64,000 nt of DNA from positions 620,001 through 684,000 of the forward strand of contig NZ_LR134477.1 of assembly GCF_900637975.1 (NCBI RefSeq), given 5' to 3'. The position numbers and the translations under genes are program-made. The first letter of the stretch is position 1; each line of letters starts with the position of its first letter. Positions 30,983 through 38,589 of the stretch are shown here, one piece after another. The stretch is from Actinomyces viscosus. Lineage in GTDB: Bacteria; Actinomycetota; Actinomycetes; Actinomycetales; Actinomycetaceae. Under the pieces are notes generated by a model. The model saw nothing but the letters and a program-made list of their open reading frames with translations, was not told the DNA's origin and searched no databases.

Positions 30983-31240
30983 TCAGCATGTGGTCTCATT
31001 GTCTCCGTGCTGCACGTCATCTTCTTCGAGCCGCGCATTCCCGGTAACACCGGGGCGGCGATCCGTCTGAGCGCCAACACCGGCTCCATGCTCCACCTCG
31101 TGGACCCCCTGTTCGACATGGACGACGCCAAGCTGCGCCGCGCCGGCCTGGACTACCACGACCTGGCCAACACGCGCGTTCACGCCACCTGGCGTGAGTG
31201 CCTGGAGCAGGTCCCCGGACGCATCTTCGCCTTCACCTCC
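30983..31240 (+). repeat. 258-bp direct repeat, left copy (5' part of trmL)
   Basis: Identical by eye to 35512-35769 (offset 4529). It includes 24 bp upstream of the GTG start and about 78 codons of trmL. The two copies bracket the IS5 remnant, peptide, TPR and ABC genes. Confidence 0.9.
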
Positions 31241-31273
31241 GACTGCGGCGCCATATGGTCCGCCGCCCGGTAG
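31007..31273 (+). pseudogene. Truncated trmL copy fused to a 33-bp piece of the SDR gene
   Basis: The first 78 codons equal those of intact trmL (MLHVIFFEPRIPGNTG to RIFAFTS). At 31240 the sequence jumps to a 33-bp match with the SDR gene interior (36135-36167), adding DCGAIWSAAR and a stop. The SAM-binding C-terminal half is absent, so the product cannot be a working methyltransferase. The junction looks like a 365-bp deletion between trmL and the SDR gene in a duplicated segment. Confidence 0.88.
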
Positions 31274-31274
31274 G

Positions 31275-31466
31275 CGCTGGGTGATCGAGCGCACCGACTC
31301 CTGGCACACCCGCGGCTTCCGTAGGATCCAGATCTGTACCGAGGTGCGTACCCGGGTGATCGAGGCGTTCATCGCCCTGGCCAGCATCATCATCACCATC
31401 AGGAACCTCATCCACCACGTCTGGACCACCCACCGCTGGGACCAACGCCCCACCCACAAGCCCTAA
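31275..31466 (+). pseudogene. IS5-family transposase C-terminal remnant
   Basis: 63 codons encode RWVIERTDSWHTRGFRRIQI and ALASIIITIRNLI, ending WTTHRWDQRP. This is the last part of an IS5-type DDE transposase, including the E of the triad in WVIER. The start of the gene is missing and the left end is fused to the SDR fragment. No target duplication was seen. Confidence 0.8.
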
Positions 31467-31526
31467 CCTAATGACGCGACCTCTAAGTCTCCAGGTGTGT
31501 TGAGATTCTCGGCATGTGAGACGCTA

Positions 31527-31556
31527 TTGCCAATAAATATATTATTACGGTTAAAT
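31527..31556 (+). promoter_or_regulatory. Possible promoter of the peptide-TPR-ABC operon
   Basis: TTGCCA-N18-TTAAAT in an AT-rich stretch 90 bp before the peptide start. The match is moderate. The 178-bp gap from 31467 holds no other feature I can support. Confidence 0.35.
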
Positions 31557-31644
31557 ATGGTTTCGGTTGGTCGTCCTGCTGTGCCGCTCGGTGTTTGATC
31601 AGGGCGACCGCTTGTGAATGTCGTGAGAGGAGGTGAGAAGAAGA

Positions 31645-31755
31645 ATGGAGGAGGTCCACGATATTGTGCGCAAGATTGAGGAAGACAAGGCTGGACTCTT
31701 TGGTGGTATGCACTCGGTTTGGGCGCATCTTGTTGACATCGATGAGGATCAGTAA
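31645..31755 (+). CDS. 36-residue peptide of unknown function
   Basis: Small gene with the strong ribosome site AGGAGGTGAG at 31627-31636. It encodes a very acidic 36-residue peptide. The N-terminal half is an amphipathic helix candidate (MEEVHDIVRKIEEDKAG). A Gly-Gly at residues 20-21 within GLFGGMHSVW could be a leader-cleavage site. The C-terminal part ends AHLVDIDEDQ. There are no cysteines. It lies 38 nt before the TPR gene and reads into the TPR-ABC operon. It could be a signalling or RiPP-type precursor, or a translated leader. No family is recognised; start and frame are well supported by the ribosome site. Confidence 0.6.
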   Translation: MEEVHDIVRKIEEDKAGLFGGMHSVWAHLVDIDEDQ

Positions 31756-31793
31756 CAATTAGGTTGACGCCGGAGATATAGGAGATTGCAGTC

Positions 31794-32945
31794 ATGTATT
31801 CAGCCGAAGTTCAAGAACATTTGGATCTACTGCACGATAATCTTAGATGCAAGCCTATGTCTCCGGCGTTTACCGAGAGATTTGGTGTTCTAAAAAATGT
31901 GATTGACTCTCGGAATTATTCTCCCTTCCCGAGAACCATGAGTGCTCCCTGTTATGTGAGCGATTTGGGAGTCAGGAAATTTTTGGATCCTTCTGTATTC
32001 TACAAAAGCCACATACAGATAGCCGAATTAAAGAGGATTTCAGAGTCTTCTTTAAGTAATTTCGTTCGAGAGTCAAATATTTATCATCTTAAAAGAGTTA
32101 TCGACGCTGTTGTTCTATTCTTTGGTGATTATGACGCGGTGTACAAAGTGATTTGTGAACGAAAGTCCGATATTGTCGATGCCAATGACTACACTCTTTT
32201 AATTTATTGCGGTACGGTTGCTGCTGCCTGTAGAGATCGTGGGTGCCTCGAATACTTTGATGCCGCAGAACGTGTAGCATCTAATTGTACGGATTCATAT
32301 GCTGCAGCCCATCGTGCAGCTGCTTTTGAAATTAAAAGAATGGAAGATCCTCGAAGCGGGCTTTCGAGATTGGCTTCTGCCCGAGATAAGTATTTGAATC
32401 AAGACAATTCATGCAGGCTTCTCGATGAAGGCTTGATGTACAATCTTATGGCGCTTGCCTATATGAAAATGGGAGACTTTCGAGTAGGTGAATCAATAGA
32501 ACATTCCGCTGACCGGTTTATCTGTATTGAGAATTATGGTAGCAAGTTTGATGTAGATACGCTTTCCAGGGCTGGGAGGTACCGTAGTCAAGTTGCGATT
32601 AATCGCGCACAACTGCAAGTCCAAGAAAATAAACCAAAGGAAGCTAGGGCTACTTTGTTTGATAACGTTAAATTTGCGCGCGATTACTCATATGAATATC
32701 TTCCGGAGGCATTAGCTGAATATTCGTATGTCGCATATTTAGATGGTCAATACTTGCAGGCGTTAGAGGTGGCTGAGGAGGCATTTTGGCGCCTCCAACA
32801 GATAGGTTCTTTGAGGGCGGTAAGGTCGATCCGTGAAATCTTAGTTGCTTGCTTTTATAGGCTGGGACTCCACGATAAGGCGAAGAGGTTAGCTGAAATT
32901 CTTGAGGTGGATCCTTTGGGGGTTAAAGGAATTTGTGGATTTTAG
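31794..32945 (+). CDS. TPR-repeat protein, unknown function
   Basis: Soluble helical protein of 383 residues and low GC, unlike all flanking genes. Repeat-like helical pairs appear in the C-terminal half: YNLMALAYMKMGDFRVGESI near residue 220, NRAQLQVQENKPKEARATLF near 270, and AYLDGQYLQALEVAEEAFWR near 320, then LGLHDKAKRLAEIL at the end. No helix-turn-helix domain was found at the N terminus, so it is not an ordinary RRNPP-type regulator. ATAGGAGA precedes the ATG. Position between the peptide and an ABC exporter suggests it binds the peptide or regulates it. That is inference only. Confidence 0.65.
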   Translation: MYSAEVQEHLDLLHDNLRCKPMSPAFTERFGVLKNVIDSRNYSPFPRTMSAPCYVSDLGVRKFLDPSVFYKSHIQIAELKRISESSLSNFVRESNIYHLKRVIDAVVLFFGDYDAVYKVICERKSDIVDANDYTLLIYCGTVAAACRDRGCLEYFDAAERVASNCTDSYAAAHRAAAFEIKRMEDPRSGLSRLASARDKYLNQDNSCRLLDEGLMYNLMALAYMKMGDFRVGESIEHSADRFICIENYGSKFDVDTLSRAGRYRSQVAINRAQLQVQENKPKEARATLFDNVKFARDYSYEYLPEALAEYSYVAYLDGQYLQALEVAEEAFWRLQQIGSLRAVRSIREILVACFYRLGLHDKAKRLAEILEVDPLGVKGICGF

Positions 32946-32958
32946 GAGTGATTGTTTG

Positions 32959-33960
32959 ATGCTGCTGCGTGCCTCCCGTCTGGTTCGCTCCTTCGGGAGA
33001 AAGGATAAGACCTTCGTCGCTGTGGAGGACGTGTCCCTAGATGTCGGGGCGGGGCAGATCCATGGTCTGCTGGGGCCCAATGGCGCCGGTAAGACGACGA
33101 CGGTGCGGATGTGCGCCACGCTTCTGGCGCCGACATCAGGTGAGGTGTGGGTCGATGGCATTAACGCGGTGCGCTTTCCGGAGCGAGCCAGGTCACGGCT
33201 CGGTCTGGTGCTGGGCGGTGAGCTCGGGTTCTATCCTCGGGCCACGGCGCGTGACAACCTGTTGTTCTTCGCTGATCTGCAGGGTGTTGAGCCCCGACGA
33301 CGACGCGGGGCTGTTGCGGAGGTCCTGGAGCGTGTGGGGCTGGCCGATGCGGCCGGGCGCAAGGCGGGTGAGCTCTCCCGTGGGATGCGTCAGCGTCTGC
33401 ACCTGGCGCGGGCGCTGCTCGGGTCGCCTTCGCTCCTGCTGCTTGATGAGCCCACCAGCGGCCTGGACCCCGACGTGGCCCTCCAGGTGCGGGACCTGGT
33501 GCGTGAGCTGGCGCAGCGGGGAACGGGGGTGCTGCTGACCTCGCACTCGATGCCGGAGGTTGAGGAGCTCGCCGATGTCATCTCGGTGATCGGTGCGGGG
33601 CGTATCGCCGTGCGCGGCGGAGTCGCTGACGTGGCCGCCCTCGCCGGGGTGAGCGCCACGACGACCTTCACGCTTCCGGCCCGGTACGGTGATGTCATCG
33701 AGGCGCTTCGCCGGCGTCTGGGGGCGCGGGCGACGGTGGAGCAGCGGGCTTCGTCGGCCCGGTGGGCGGTGACGGTCTACTGGGCCGCGGGTGCCGGTGG
33801 CGCCGGTGAGCCGATGCGCGGCGATGACGACATCGCCGATCCGGACCTGGTCGTCTCGGTTCTGGCTGAGGCCGGGGCGCAGGCGCCGTCGGACCTGGTG
33901 ACGCGGGCGGCTTCCCTGGAGGAGGCCTACCTGGCCCTGGCGGACGGGCTCGCCCGGTGA
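32959..33960 (+). CDS. ABC transporter ATP-binding protein (ABC-2 exporter type)
   Basis: Exporter ATPase of 333 residues, of the DrrA/NatA-like kind. Walker A is GLLGPNGAGKTTTVRMC near residue 38, the signature is LSRGMRQRLHLARALL, Walker B is LLLLDEPTSGLDP, and the switch His is in LLTSHSMPEVEELAD. About 90 C-terminal residues follow the nucleotide domain. AGGAG lies ten bases before the ATG; the TPR gene ends 13 nt upstream. GC content rises sharply to genome average here. The stop overlaps the permease GTG. The last 250 residues are duplicated at 25620-26372. Confidence 0.9.
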   Translation: MLLRASRLVRSFGRKDKTFVAVEDVSLDVGAGQIHGLLGPNGAGKTTTVRMCATLLAPTSGEVWVDGINAVRFPERARSRLGLVLGGELGFYPRATARDNLLFFADLQGVEPRRRRGAVAEVLERVGLADAAGRKAGELSRGMRQRLHLARALLGSPSLLLLDEPTSGLDPDVALQVRDLVRELAQRGTGVLLTSHSMPEVEELADVISVIGAGRIAVRGGVADVAALAGVSATTTFTLPARYGDVIEALRRRLGARATVEQRASSARWAVTVYWAAGAGGAGEPMRGDDDIADPDLVVSVLAEAGAQAPSDLVTRAASLEEAYLALADGLAR

Positions 33961-34113
33961 GGCGCCAGATGAGGATGACGGTCTTTCACATCCGTCAGTT
34001 CATCTCGGTCCCCTACTTCATCCAGCTGATGGTCATGACGACAACCGCCACCACGCTGGTGCAGTTCCTGGCGGCCTCCGCCTGGGGTGGTATCACGCCG
34101 ACGCAGGGCTGGG
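33209..34113 (+). repeat. Long inverted repeat, right arm (intact ABC operon)
   Basis: Pairs with 25467-26371 on the other strand. It covers the last 250 ATPase codons and the first 156 bp of permease 1. Together the arms could support inversion of the 6.8 kb between them. Confidence 0.8.
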
Positions 34114-34715
34114 TGCGCGGCGGCGTCATCGGGATGTGGACGACGACGACCTGCGCGGCGGGCATCATCGGATTCGAGCGCTACAAGGGCACTCTCGTCC
34201 ACCTGGTCATGGCTCCGGTGGGGGCGCTGCGGTCGCTGGCGGCGGTGGTGTGCGCGGCGGCCTCCTTCGGGTTGGCGGCCTTCCCGGTGGCCTGGTGCAC
34301 CTGGGCGGTGCTGTCGGCCTCCGTGTCCTTCACGGAGCCGGGATGGGCGAGCGGGGCGCGCCTGGTCGTGGGCTCGCTCATGCTGCTGGGCGGGTGCCTG
34401 GCGCTGAGCCTGGTCATTGCGGCGATGTTCGTCCTGACCCCCAACGCGATCCAGTACGAGGGGCTGCTGCTGGTGCCGGTGTTCGTCGCCTCGGGCATCG
34501 TGTTCACCTCGACGACGCCGCCCGGTTGGCTGGGCGCGCTGAGCCGGTTGCTCCCGCTGTCGGTTCCCTACGAGCTGCTTCTAGGGCGCCCGACAGGTGC
34601 TGTCACGGTAGCCGGGTGGGCGGTGTGCACCGCCGCGTGGCTGGGGCTCGCGGCCGTCCTGGGACGGCGGGCGCTGCGACTGGCGACCCGGGCCGGGACC
34701 CTGGAGGTGGTCTGA
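33957..34715 (+). CDS. ABC-2 type transporter permease 1
   Basis: Membrane subunit of 252 residues with about six hydrophobic segments, for example LRSLAAVVCAAASFGLAAFP, LMLLGGCLALSLVIAAMFVL and VAGWAVCTAAWLGLAAVLG. The GTG start overlaps the ATPase stop; an ATG four codons in is possible. A typical ABC-2 amphipathic start (MTVFHIRQFISVPYFIQ) precedes the first segment. It works with the ATPase and permease 2 as an exporter; the cargo is unknown, with the upstream peptide the obvious candidate. Confidence 0.82.
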   Translation: MRRQMRMTVFHIRQFISVPYFIQLMVMTTTATTLVQFLAASAWGGITPTQGWVRGGVIGMWTTTTCAAGIIGFERYKGTLVHLVMAPVGALRSLAAVVCAAASFGLAAFPVAWCTWAVLSASVSFTEPGWASGARLVVGSLMLLGGCLALSLVIAAMFVLTPNAIQYEGLLLVPVFVASGIVFTSTTPPGWLGALSRLLPLSVPYELLLGRPTGAVTVAGWAVCTAAWLGLAAVLGRRALRLATRAGTLEVV

Positions 34716-35497
34716 TGCGAACCCGAGTTCTGGCCTTCGCCCACCGGTTCTTCTCGGGGGTGCGGGTCTCATGGGCGTCGTCGACGGCCTTCGCGACGCT
34801 GGGGACCGCCGTGGTAACGCTGCTGGTGCTTCCGCTGCTGGATGTCCTCTTCGACGTCCTCATGGGCTCAGACCTGTCCGCACCCGACCTGGTGCGCACC
34901 GGCTACGCCGCGACCCTGGTGGCGCTGGCCGTCTCCGTGGCCTCCGGGGTGGTAGGCACCGTGGCCACGGACCGGATGCTGGGAGTCTTCCAGGAGGTCC
35001 ACACCCGCAGGCGCCTCGACGTTGCCTACTGGCTGGCGGTCGCCGTCGTGCCGGCGCTGCTGGCCACGCTGACCGCCGCCGTCGCGATCGGCGCGGTCTT
35101 CGCCCTGTCGCCGCAGCACGACGTCGGAGTGCTAGGACGCGTCGTCGCGCTGACGGTGCCGGCGATCGTGTGCGGGCTACTCATGGGCGTCGCGGCCGCA
35201 GGCGTGGGCGTCAACCTGCCCGACCCCTACCTGGGCGCCACGGTCATCGCCACCTTCCTGCCGCTGCTGACCGGTGTCATCGTGCCCCTTGAGCACTGCC
35301 CCGCCTGGTTGCGGGCACTGGCACGAGCAGTCCCGGTCGGCGGCACCCTGACAGCCCTGGACGCACCGAATGCGGCCGTCCCGGTCCTGCTGGGCCGCGA
35401 CCTCGCGGTCGCCGCCGTGTGGGCCGGGATCGGCCTGGTCGTCACCCGCCGCGCCGCCACCCGGCTACGCCAGGGCCGACGCACCGACACCATCTAA
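34715..35497 (+). CDS. ABC-2 type transporter permease 2
   Basis: Second membrane subunit, 260 residues, with about six hydrophobic segments. Key stretches are TAFATLGTAVVTLLVLPLLD, the long cytoplasmic loop GVFQEVHTRRRLDVAYW typical of ABC-2 permeases, and GATVIATFLPLLTGVIVPL. The ATG overlaps the previous stop (TGATG). The gene ends 14 bp before the right trmL repeat. A decayed inverted copy lies next to acnA. Confidence 0.82.
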   Translation: MRTRVLAFAHRFFSGVRVSWASSTAFATLGTAVVTLLVLPLLDVLFDVLMGSDLSAPDLVRTGYAATLVALAVSVASGVVGTVATDRMLGVFQEVHTRRRLDVAYWLAVAVVPALLATLTAAVAIGAVFALSPQHDVGVLGRVVALTVPAIVCGLLMGVAAAGVGVNLPDPYLGATVIATFLPLLTGVIVPLEHCPAWLRALARAVPVGGTLTALDAPNAAVPVLLGRDLAVAAVWAGIGLVVTRRAATRLRQGRRTDTI

Positions 35498-35511
35498 GGA
35501 GGAGGCCTGCT

Positions 35512-35769
35512 TCAGCATGTGGTCTCATTGTCTCCGTGCTGCACGTCATCTTCTTCGAGCCGCGCATTCCCGGTAACACCGGGGCGGCGATCCGTCTGAG
35601 CGCCAACACCGGCTCCATGCTCCACCTCGTGGACCCCCTGTTCGACATGGACGACGCCAAGCTGCGCCGCGCCGGCCTGGACTACCACGACCTGGCCAAC
35701 ACGCGCGTTCACGCCACCTGGCGTGAGTGCCTGGAGCAGGTCCCCGGACGCATCTTCGCCTTCACCTCC
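35512..35769 (+). repeat. 258-bp direct repeat, right copy
   Basis: Forms the start of the intact trmL gene. Recombination with 30983-31240 would remove 4529 bp carrying the whole peptide-TPR-ABC cassette while leaving an intact trmL. Confidence 0.9.
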
Positions 35770-35994
35770 CACACTGAGCGCCTCTACACCCAGGTCGACT
35801 GGCGGAGCGACGACGCCCTCCTGTTCGGTCCTGAACCCACTGGCCTGCCCCAGGAGATCCTCGACCACCCGAGGGTGAGCGCCCACCTGCGCATCCCCAT
35901 GGTGGAGGGCAACCGCTCCCTCAACCTCGCCAACTCCGCCGCCATCGGCCTGTACGAGGCCTGGCGGTGCCTGGGCTTTACCGGCGGGGCCTGA
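35536..35994 (+). CDS. trmL: tRNA (cytidine/uridine-2'-O-)-methyltransferase
   Basis: SPOUT enzyme of 152 residues that methylates the wobble ribose of tRNA-Leu isoacceptors in the family's known members. It has the N-terminal FFEPRIPGNTGAAIRLSANT motif, the middle LLFGPEPTGLPQEIL motif and the C-terminal IPMVEGNRSLNLANSAAIGLYE knot. The start is a GTG after a weak site. Its 5' third is duplicated at 31007. Upstream sequence beyond 24 bp is now the ABC operon, so it may depend on read-through. Confidence 0.88.
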   Translation: MLHVIFFEPRIPGNTGAAIRLSANTGSMLHLVDPLFDMDDAKLRRAGLDYHDLANTRVHATWRECLEQVPGRIFAFTSHTERLYTQVDWRSDDALLFGPEPTGLPQEILDHPRVSAHLRIPMVEGNRSLNLANSAAIGLYEAWRCLGFTGGA

Positions 35995-36047
35995 GCAGCC
36001 CGAGCAGCCTGAGCAACTCGCCTCAGACCCCGCCCTTTCCCGCCGCC

Positions 36048-36908
36048 TCAGAGCATGCCGGCGGGGCGGATCGCCAGATCCTCCACCACCGCGTCCAGCG
36101 GGGTGTCGACGGCCAGGCGCACGGCCGCGGCCACCGACTGCGGCGCCATATGGTCCGCCGCCCGGTACGCGGGGGTGGCCATGATCCCCTCGGTGCGCAG
36201 GCGCGCCGCGTTGAAGGCCTGCAACCGCTCCTGCATAGGAGTATCCACCCGACCCGGATAGATCGAGGTCACCCGCACCTTGCCGGCCTCCTCCTGGCGC
36301 AGCGTGTCGGCCAGGGACCTCAGCCCGGCCTTGGAGGCGGAGTAGAGGGCGTTGCCCGAGCGGGGACTCACCCCGGCACCGGAGTTGATGAACACCGTCA
36401 GCCCGCGGGCCTCCCGCAGCGCTGGCAGCAGCAGGCTGGTCAGGTACGCCGCCGCCACCAGGTTGAGGTTCAACACCGCACGCCAGCGGGTGGGCGTGAT
36501 CTTGCCGACCGCACCGGGAGCCTCCATCCCCGCACTGTGTACCAGTACGTCGAGGCTCTCGATGTCGATCCGGTTGATCAGCCTGGCCAGGGCCGAGTCA
36601 TCGGTCAGGTCGACCGGGCAGATGAGAACCGCGGTCTGCGACTCCTCCTCCAGCGCGAGCGCCAGCTCCTCAAGGTCGTTGGTGGAGCGGGCCAGCAGGA
36701 TGAGGTTGTGGTCCCGGGCCAGGTCCCTGGCCACGGCCAGGCCGATCCCGGAGGTCGCCCCCGTGATCAGGGCGATGGGACGACGCTGGTGACGGCCGGA
36801 GCCGGCGCGCGTGAAACCGTGGGCGGGAGTGAAGGGAACGGACTCCCCCTGCCGACGACGCCGGCCCGGCTTAGAGGTGGCATCGACCTGGGCGATCTGT
36901 GGGCTCAC
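36048..36908 (-). CDS. SDR family NAD(P)-dependent oxidoreductase
   Basis: Short-chain dehydrogenase of 286 residues, substrate unknown. The cofactor motif is LITGATSGIGLAVARDLA near residue 46, and NSGAGVSPRSGNALYSASKAGLR holds the catalytic Ser-Tyr-Lys. A charged 43-residue N-terminal extension (KPGRRRRQGE) precedes the domain. Its start overlaps the end of the PEBP gene, so they form an operon. A 33-bp internal piece (36135-36167) is copied into the truncated trmL. Confidence 0.85.
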   Translation of the reverse strand: MSPQIAQVDATSKPGRRRRQGESVPFTPAHGFTRAGSGRHQRRPIALITGATSGIGLAVARDLARDHNLILLARSTNDLEELALALEEESQTAVLICPVDLTDDSALARLINRIDIESLDVLVHSAGMEAPGAVGKITPTRWRAVLNLNLVAAAYLTSLLLPALREARGLTVFINSGAGVSPRSGNALYSASKAGLRSLADTLRQEEAGKVRVTSIYPGRVDTPMQERLQAFNAARLRTEGIMATPAYRAADHMAPQSVAAAVRLAVDTPLDAVVEDLAIRPAGML

Positions 36909-37480
36909 TTGCCGTCCCTGAGGAATACGGCGGCCCCGGGCTGGCCGGGCACGGAGTAGGTGGCGGTGAGGGTGGCCCGGGCGATGCAGTGCGGGGCCAG
37001 GGTGAAGGCGGCCATGGCGGGAGTAGCCTCATCGTTCAGGCCCAGCGTGTCCACGTCCAGAGCCGAGACGGTGAAGACGTAACGGTGGTCGCCGTCGCCC
37101 GCGGGCGGGTAGGGGCCGAACCAGGCGTGGTCGCCCGAGTCCCCCGCCAGGTGGAAGGCGGCGCCGTCGAGCTGAAGGTCGCTGGCCCCTGCGCCCCGCT
37201 CCAGCGAGGTCACCGAGGCGTCCAGGTCCACGATGGTCCAGTGCCACCAGCCGGACATGGTCGGAGCGTCCGGGTCGAAGCAGGACACGACGAAGGACTG
37301 CGTCTGCTCGGGGAACCCCGACCAGCTCAGGGCCGGGGACACGTTGTCGTGGACGGCGGTGAAGACATCCGGGATCCGCCCATCCTCGGTCAGGTCCGCA
37401 GAGGTCAGGGTGAAGGAGGGGACCGAGGGCAGGAAGCCGGTGGGGGCCGGCGGGCGGGGGCGAGTGAGGTCGGCTGTCAT
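36905..37480 (-). CDS. YbhB/YbcL family Raf kinase inhibitor-like (PEBP) protein
   Basis: Phosphatidylethanolamine-binding-protein fold, 191 residues, cytoplasmic, ligand unknown. Signature pieces are PALSWSGFPEQTQSFVVSCF, DPDAPTMSGWWHWTIVDLD and YPPAGDGDHRYVFTVSALD, the conserved anion-pocket segments. The ATG at 37480 has GGAGG eight bases upstream. It is the first gene of the pair with the SDR enzyme. Bacterial members rarely have a proven function. Confidence 0.85.
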   Translation of the reverse strand: MTADLTRPRPPAPTGFLPSVPSFTLTSADLTEDGRIPDVFTAVHDNVSPALSWSGFPEQTQSFVVSCFDPDAPTMSGWWHWTIVDLDASVTSLERGAGASDLQLDGAAFHLAGDSGDHAWFGPYPPAGDGDHRYVFTVSALDVDTLGLNDEATPAMAAFTLAPHCIARATLTATYSVPGQPGAAVFLRDGK

Positions 37481-37681
37481 AGGTGTACCTCCAGGCAGGT
37501 TGTGGATGGGGCGGTGACCTTCCGTTAGGGCCCGCCCACCACTGTAGACGGCCCCCAGTAAGCCCGTCCCTGTGGATTTCCTGAGTAAGGACTCAAAGGG
37601 GTTTGTCACTGCCTCAAGGCCGCTTTGTTACTGGTGGCCCTGATTGATGTCACACCGGAGCGCTATCCTGAACCCCATCAG

Positions 37682-37697
37682 TCGAACGCATGTTCGA
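37682..37697. promoter_or_regulatory. LexA/SOS box upstream of imuA'
   Basis: TCGAACGCATGTTCGA matches the actinobacterial LexA consensus TCGAAC-N4-GTTCGA perfectly. It lies 16 bp before the ATG, where repressor would block transcription or initiation. A possible -10 (TATCCT) is at 37664-37669. Confidence 0.85.
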
Positions 37698-37713
37698 TCC
37701 GAAGGGAGGTGTC

Positions 37714-38589
37714 ATGAGAGCCGTGACCACGCGCGCGCCGTCAGAGGCCCAGAACCGTCTCACCCGGGCCCGTCTCGCCCTGAAGCTGGCCGAGGAGCGC
37801 ACCGGACTGCGCGACTCAGCAGCCCTGGAGGTGCAACGGGCCGTCTCCTCCGCTCCCATCGGCACGCCGGCCGCCTCGCCTCAGGCGACGTCACTCAAGG
37901 CGCTCGCGGCCTCACAGGACTCGGGCGTGCTCAGCCTGCAGGGATCCACCACCCTTCTCCTGGCCGCCCTTGCCCTGCGCCAGGGCACCACCGGCTGGTG
38001 CGCCGTCGTCGGGGGAGAGGGTCTGGGGTGGTGCGCAGCCACCGAGGTCGGTCTCGACCTCAACCGGGTTCTCACCGTTCCAGCATCATCCCTCGACGAC
38101 GCCTCCGCCCTGACCGTCGTCTCCACCCTGCTCGACGGCGTCGACTCGCTCCTCATCGGCGCCTCCGTCGTCGCGCGCCTGCGACCCCAGCACCGCAGGC
38201 GCCTGCTGGCCCGAGCGCGAGAACGCGGCCACCTCATCCTGACCCCCGCCCCCTGGGAAGGCGCCCGCACCCTTCGGGCTGACTCCCTGCCCTCCGACAC
38301 CGGAACCGCGGACACATCCCTCTCGCGGCCCCCGGTGGGGCCTTCGGCGGAGTCTGCGGCCGACGGTGTCGTCATCCCCATCGGGCGACAGGGCCCGCGT
38401 GCCCCGGTGCAGGCCGTAGAGATGCCGGCCGGCTACCTGCGGCGCCTCACCTGGACACTGACCGACTCTCAGCGCCCGCGGCTCTCCACTACCGACGTCC
38501 TCACGCTCTCCCTGTCCGCCGAAGGCCTGCAGGCCGGCTCCCACGACGCCGTACAACCGGCCCCCGGATCGCAGGAGGCGACCGGATGA
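37714..38589 (+). CDS. imuA': ImuA'-like mutasome accessory protein
   Basis: RecA/SulA-like accessory protein of 291 residues that links ImuB to mutagenic translesion synthesis in mycobacteria (family knowledge). Visible parts are the N-terminal helix NRLTRARLALKLAEERTGLR and the degenerate RecA-like core GVLSLQGSTTLLLAALALRQ with [26 protein letters not shown] precedes the ATG. The SOS box directly upstream and the ATGA overlap with imuB support the call. No intact Walker A is present, as expected for ImuA'. Confidence 0.82.
   Translation: MRAVTTRAPSEAQNRLTRARLALKLAEERTGLRDSAALEVQRAVSSAPIGTPAASPQATSLKALAASQDSGVLSLQGSTTLLLAALALRQGTTGWCAVVGGEGLGWCAATEVGLDLNRVLTVPASSLDDASALTVVSTLLDGVDSLLIGASVVARLRPQHRRRLLARARERGHLILTPAPWEGARTLRADSLPSDTGTADTSLSRPPVGPSAESAADGVVIPIGRQGPRAPVQAVEMPAGYLRRLTWTLTDSQRPRLSTTDVLTLSLSAEGLQAGSHDAVQPAPGSQEATG

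Noticed and set aside
31645-31755. Calling the small peptide a lantibiotic or lasso peptide precursor
   Set aside because: No Cys, and no LanM/LanB/LanC, B1/B2 or radical-SAM modifying enzyme nearby. Only a generic peptide call is justified.
31794-32945. Calling the TPR protein an RRNPP-type transcription factor
   Set aside because: No N-terminal helix-turn-helix could be seen. The first 120 residues are unlike XRE domains.
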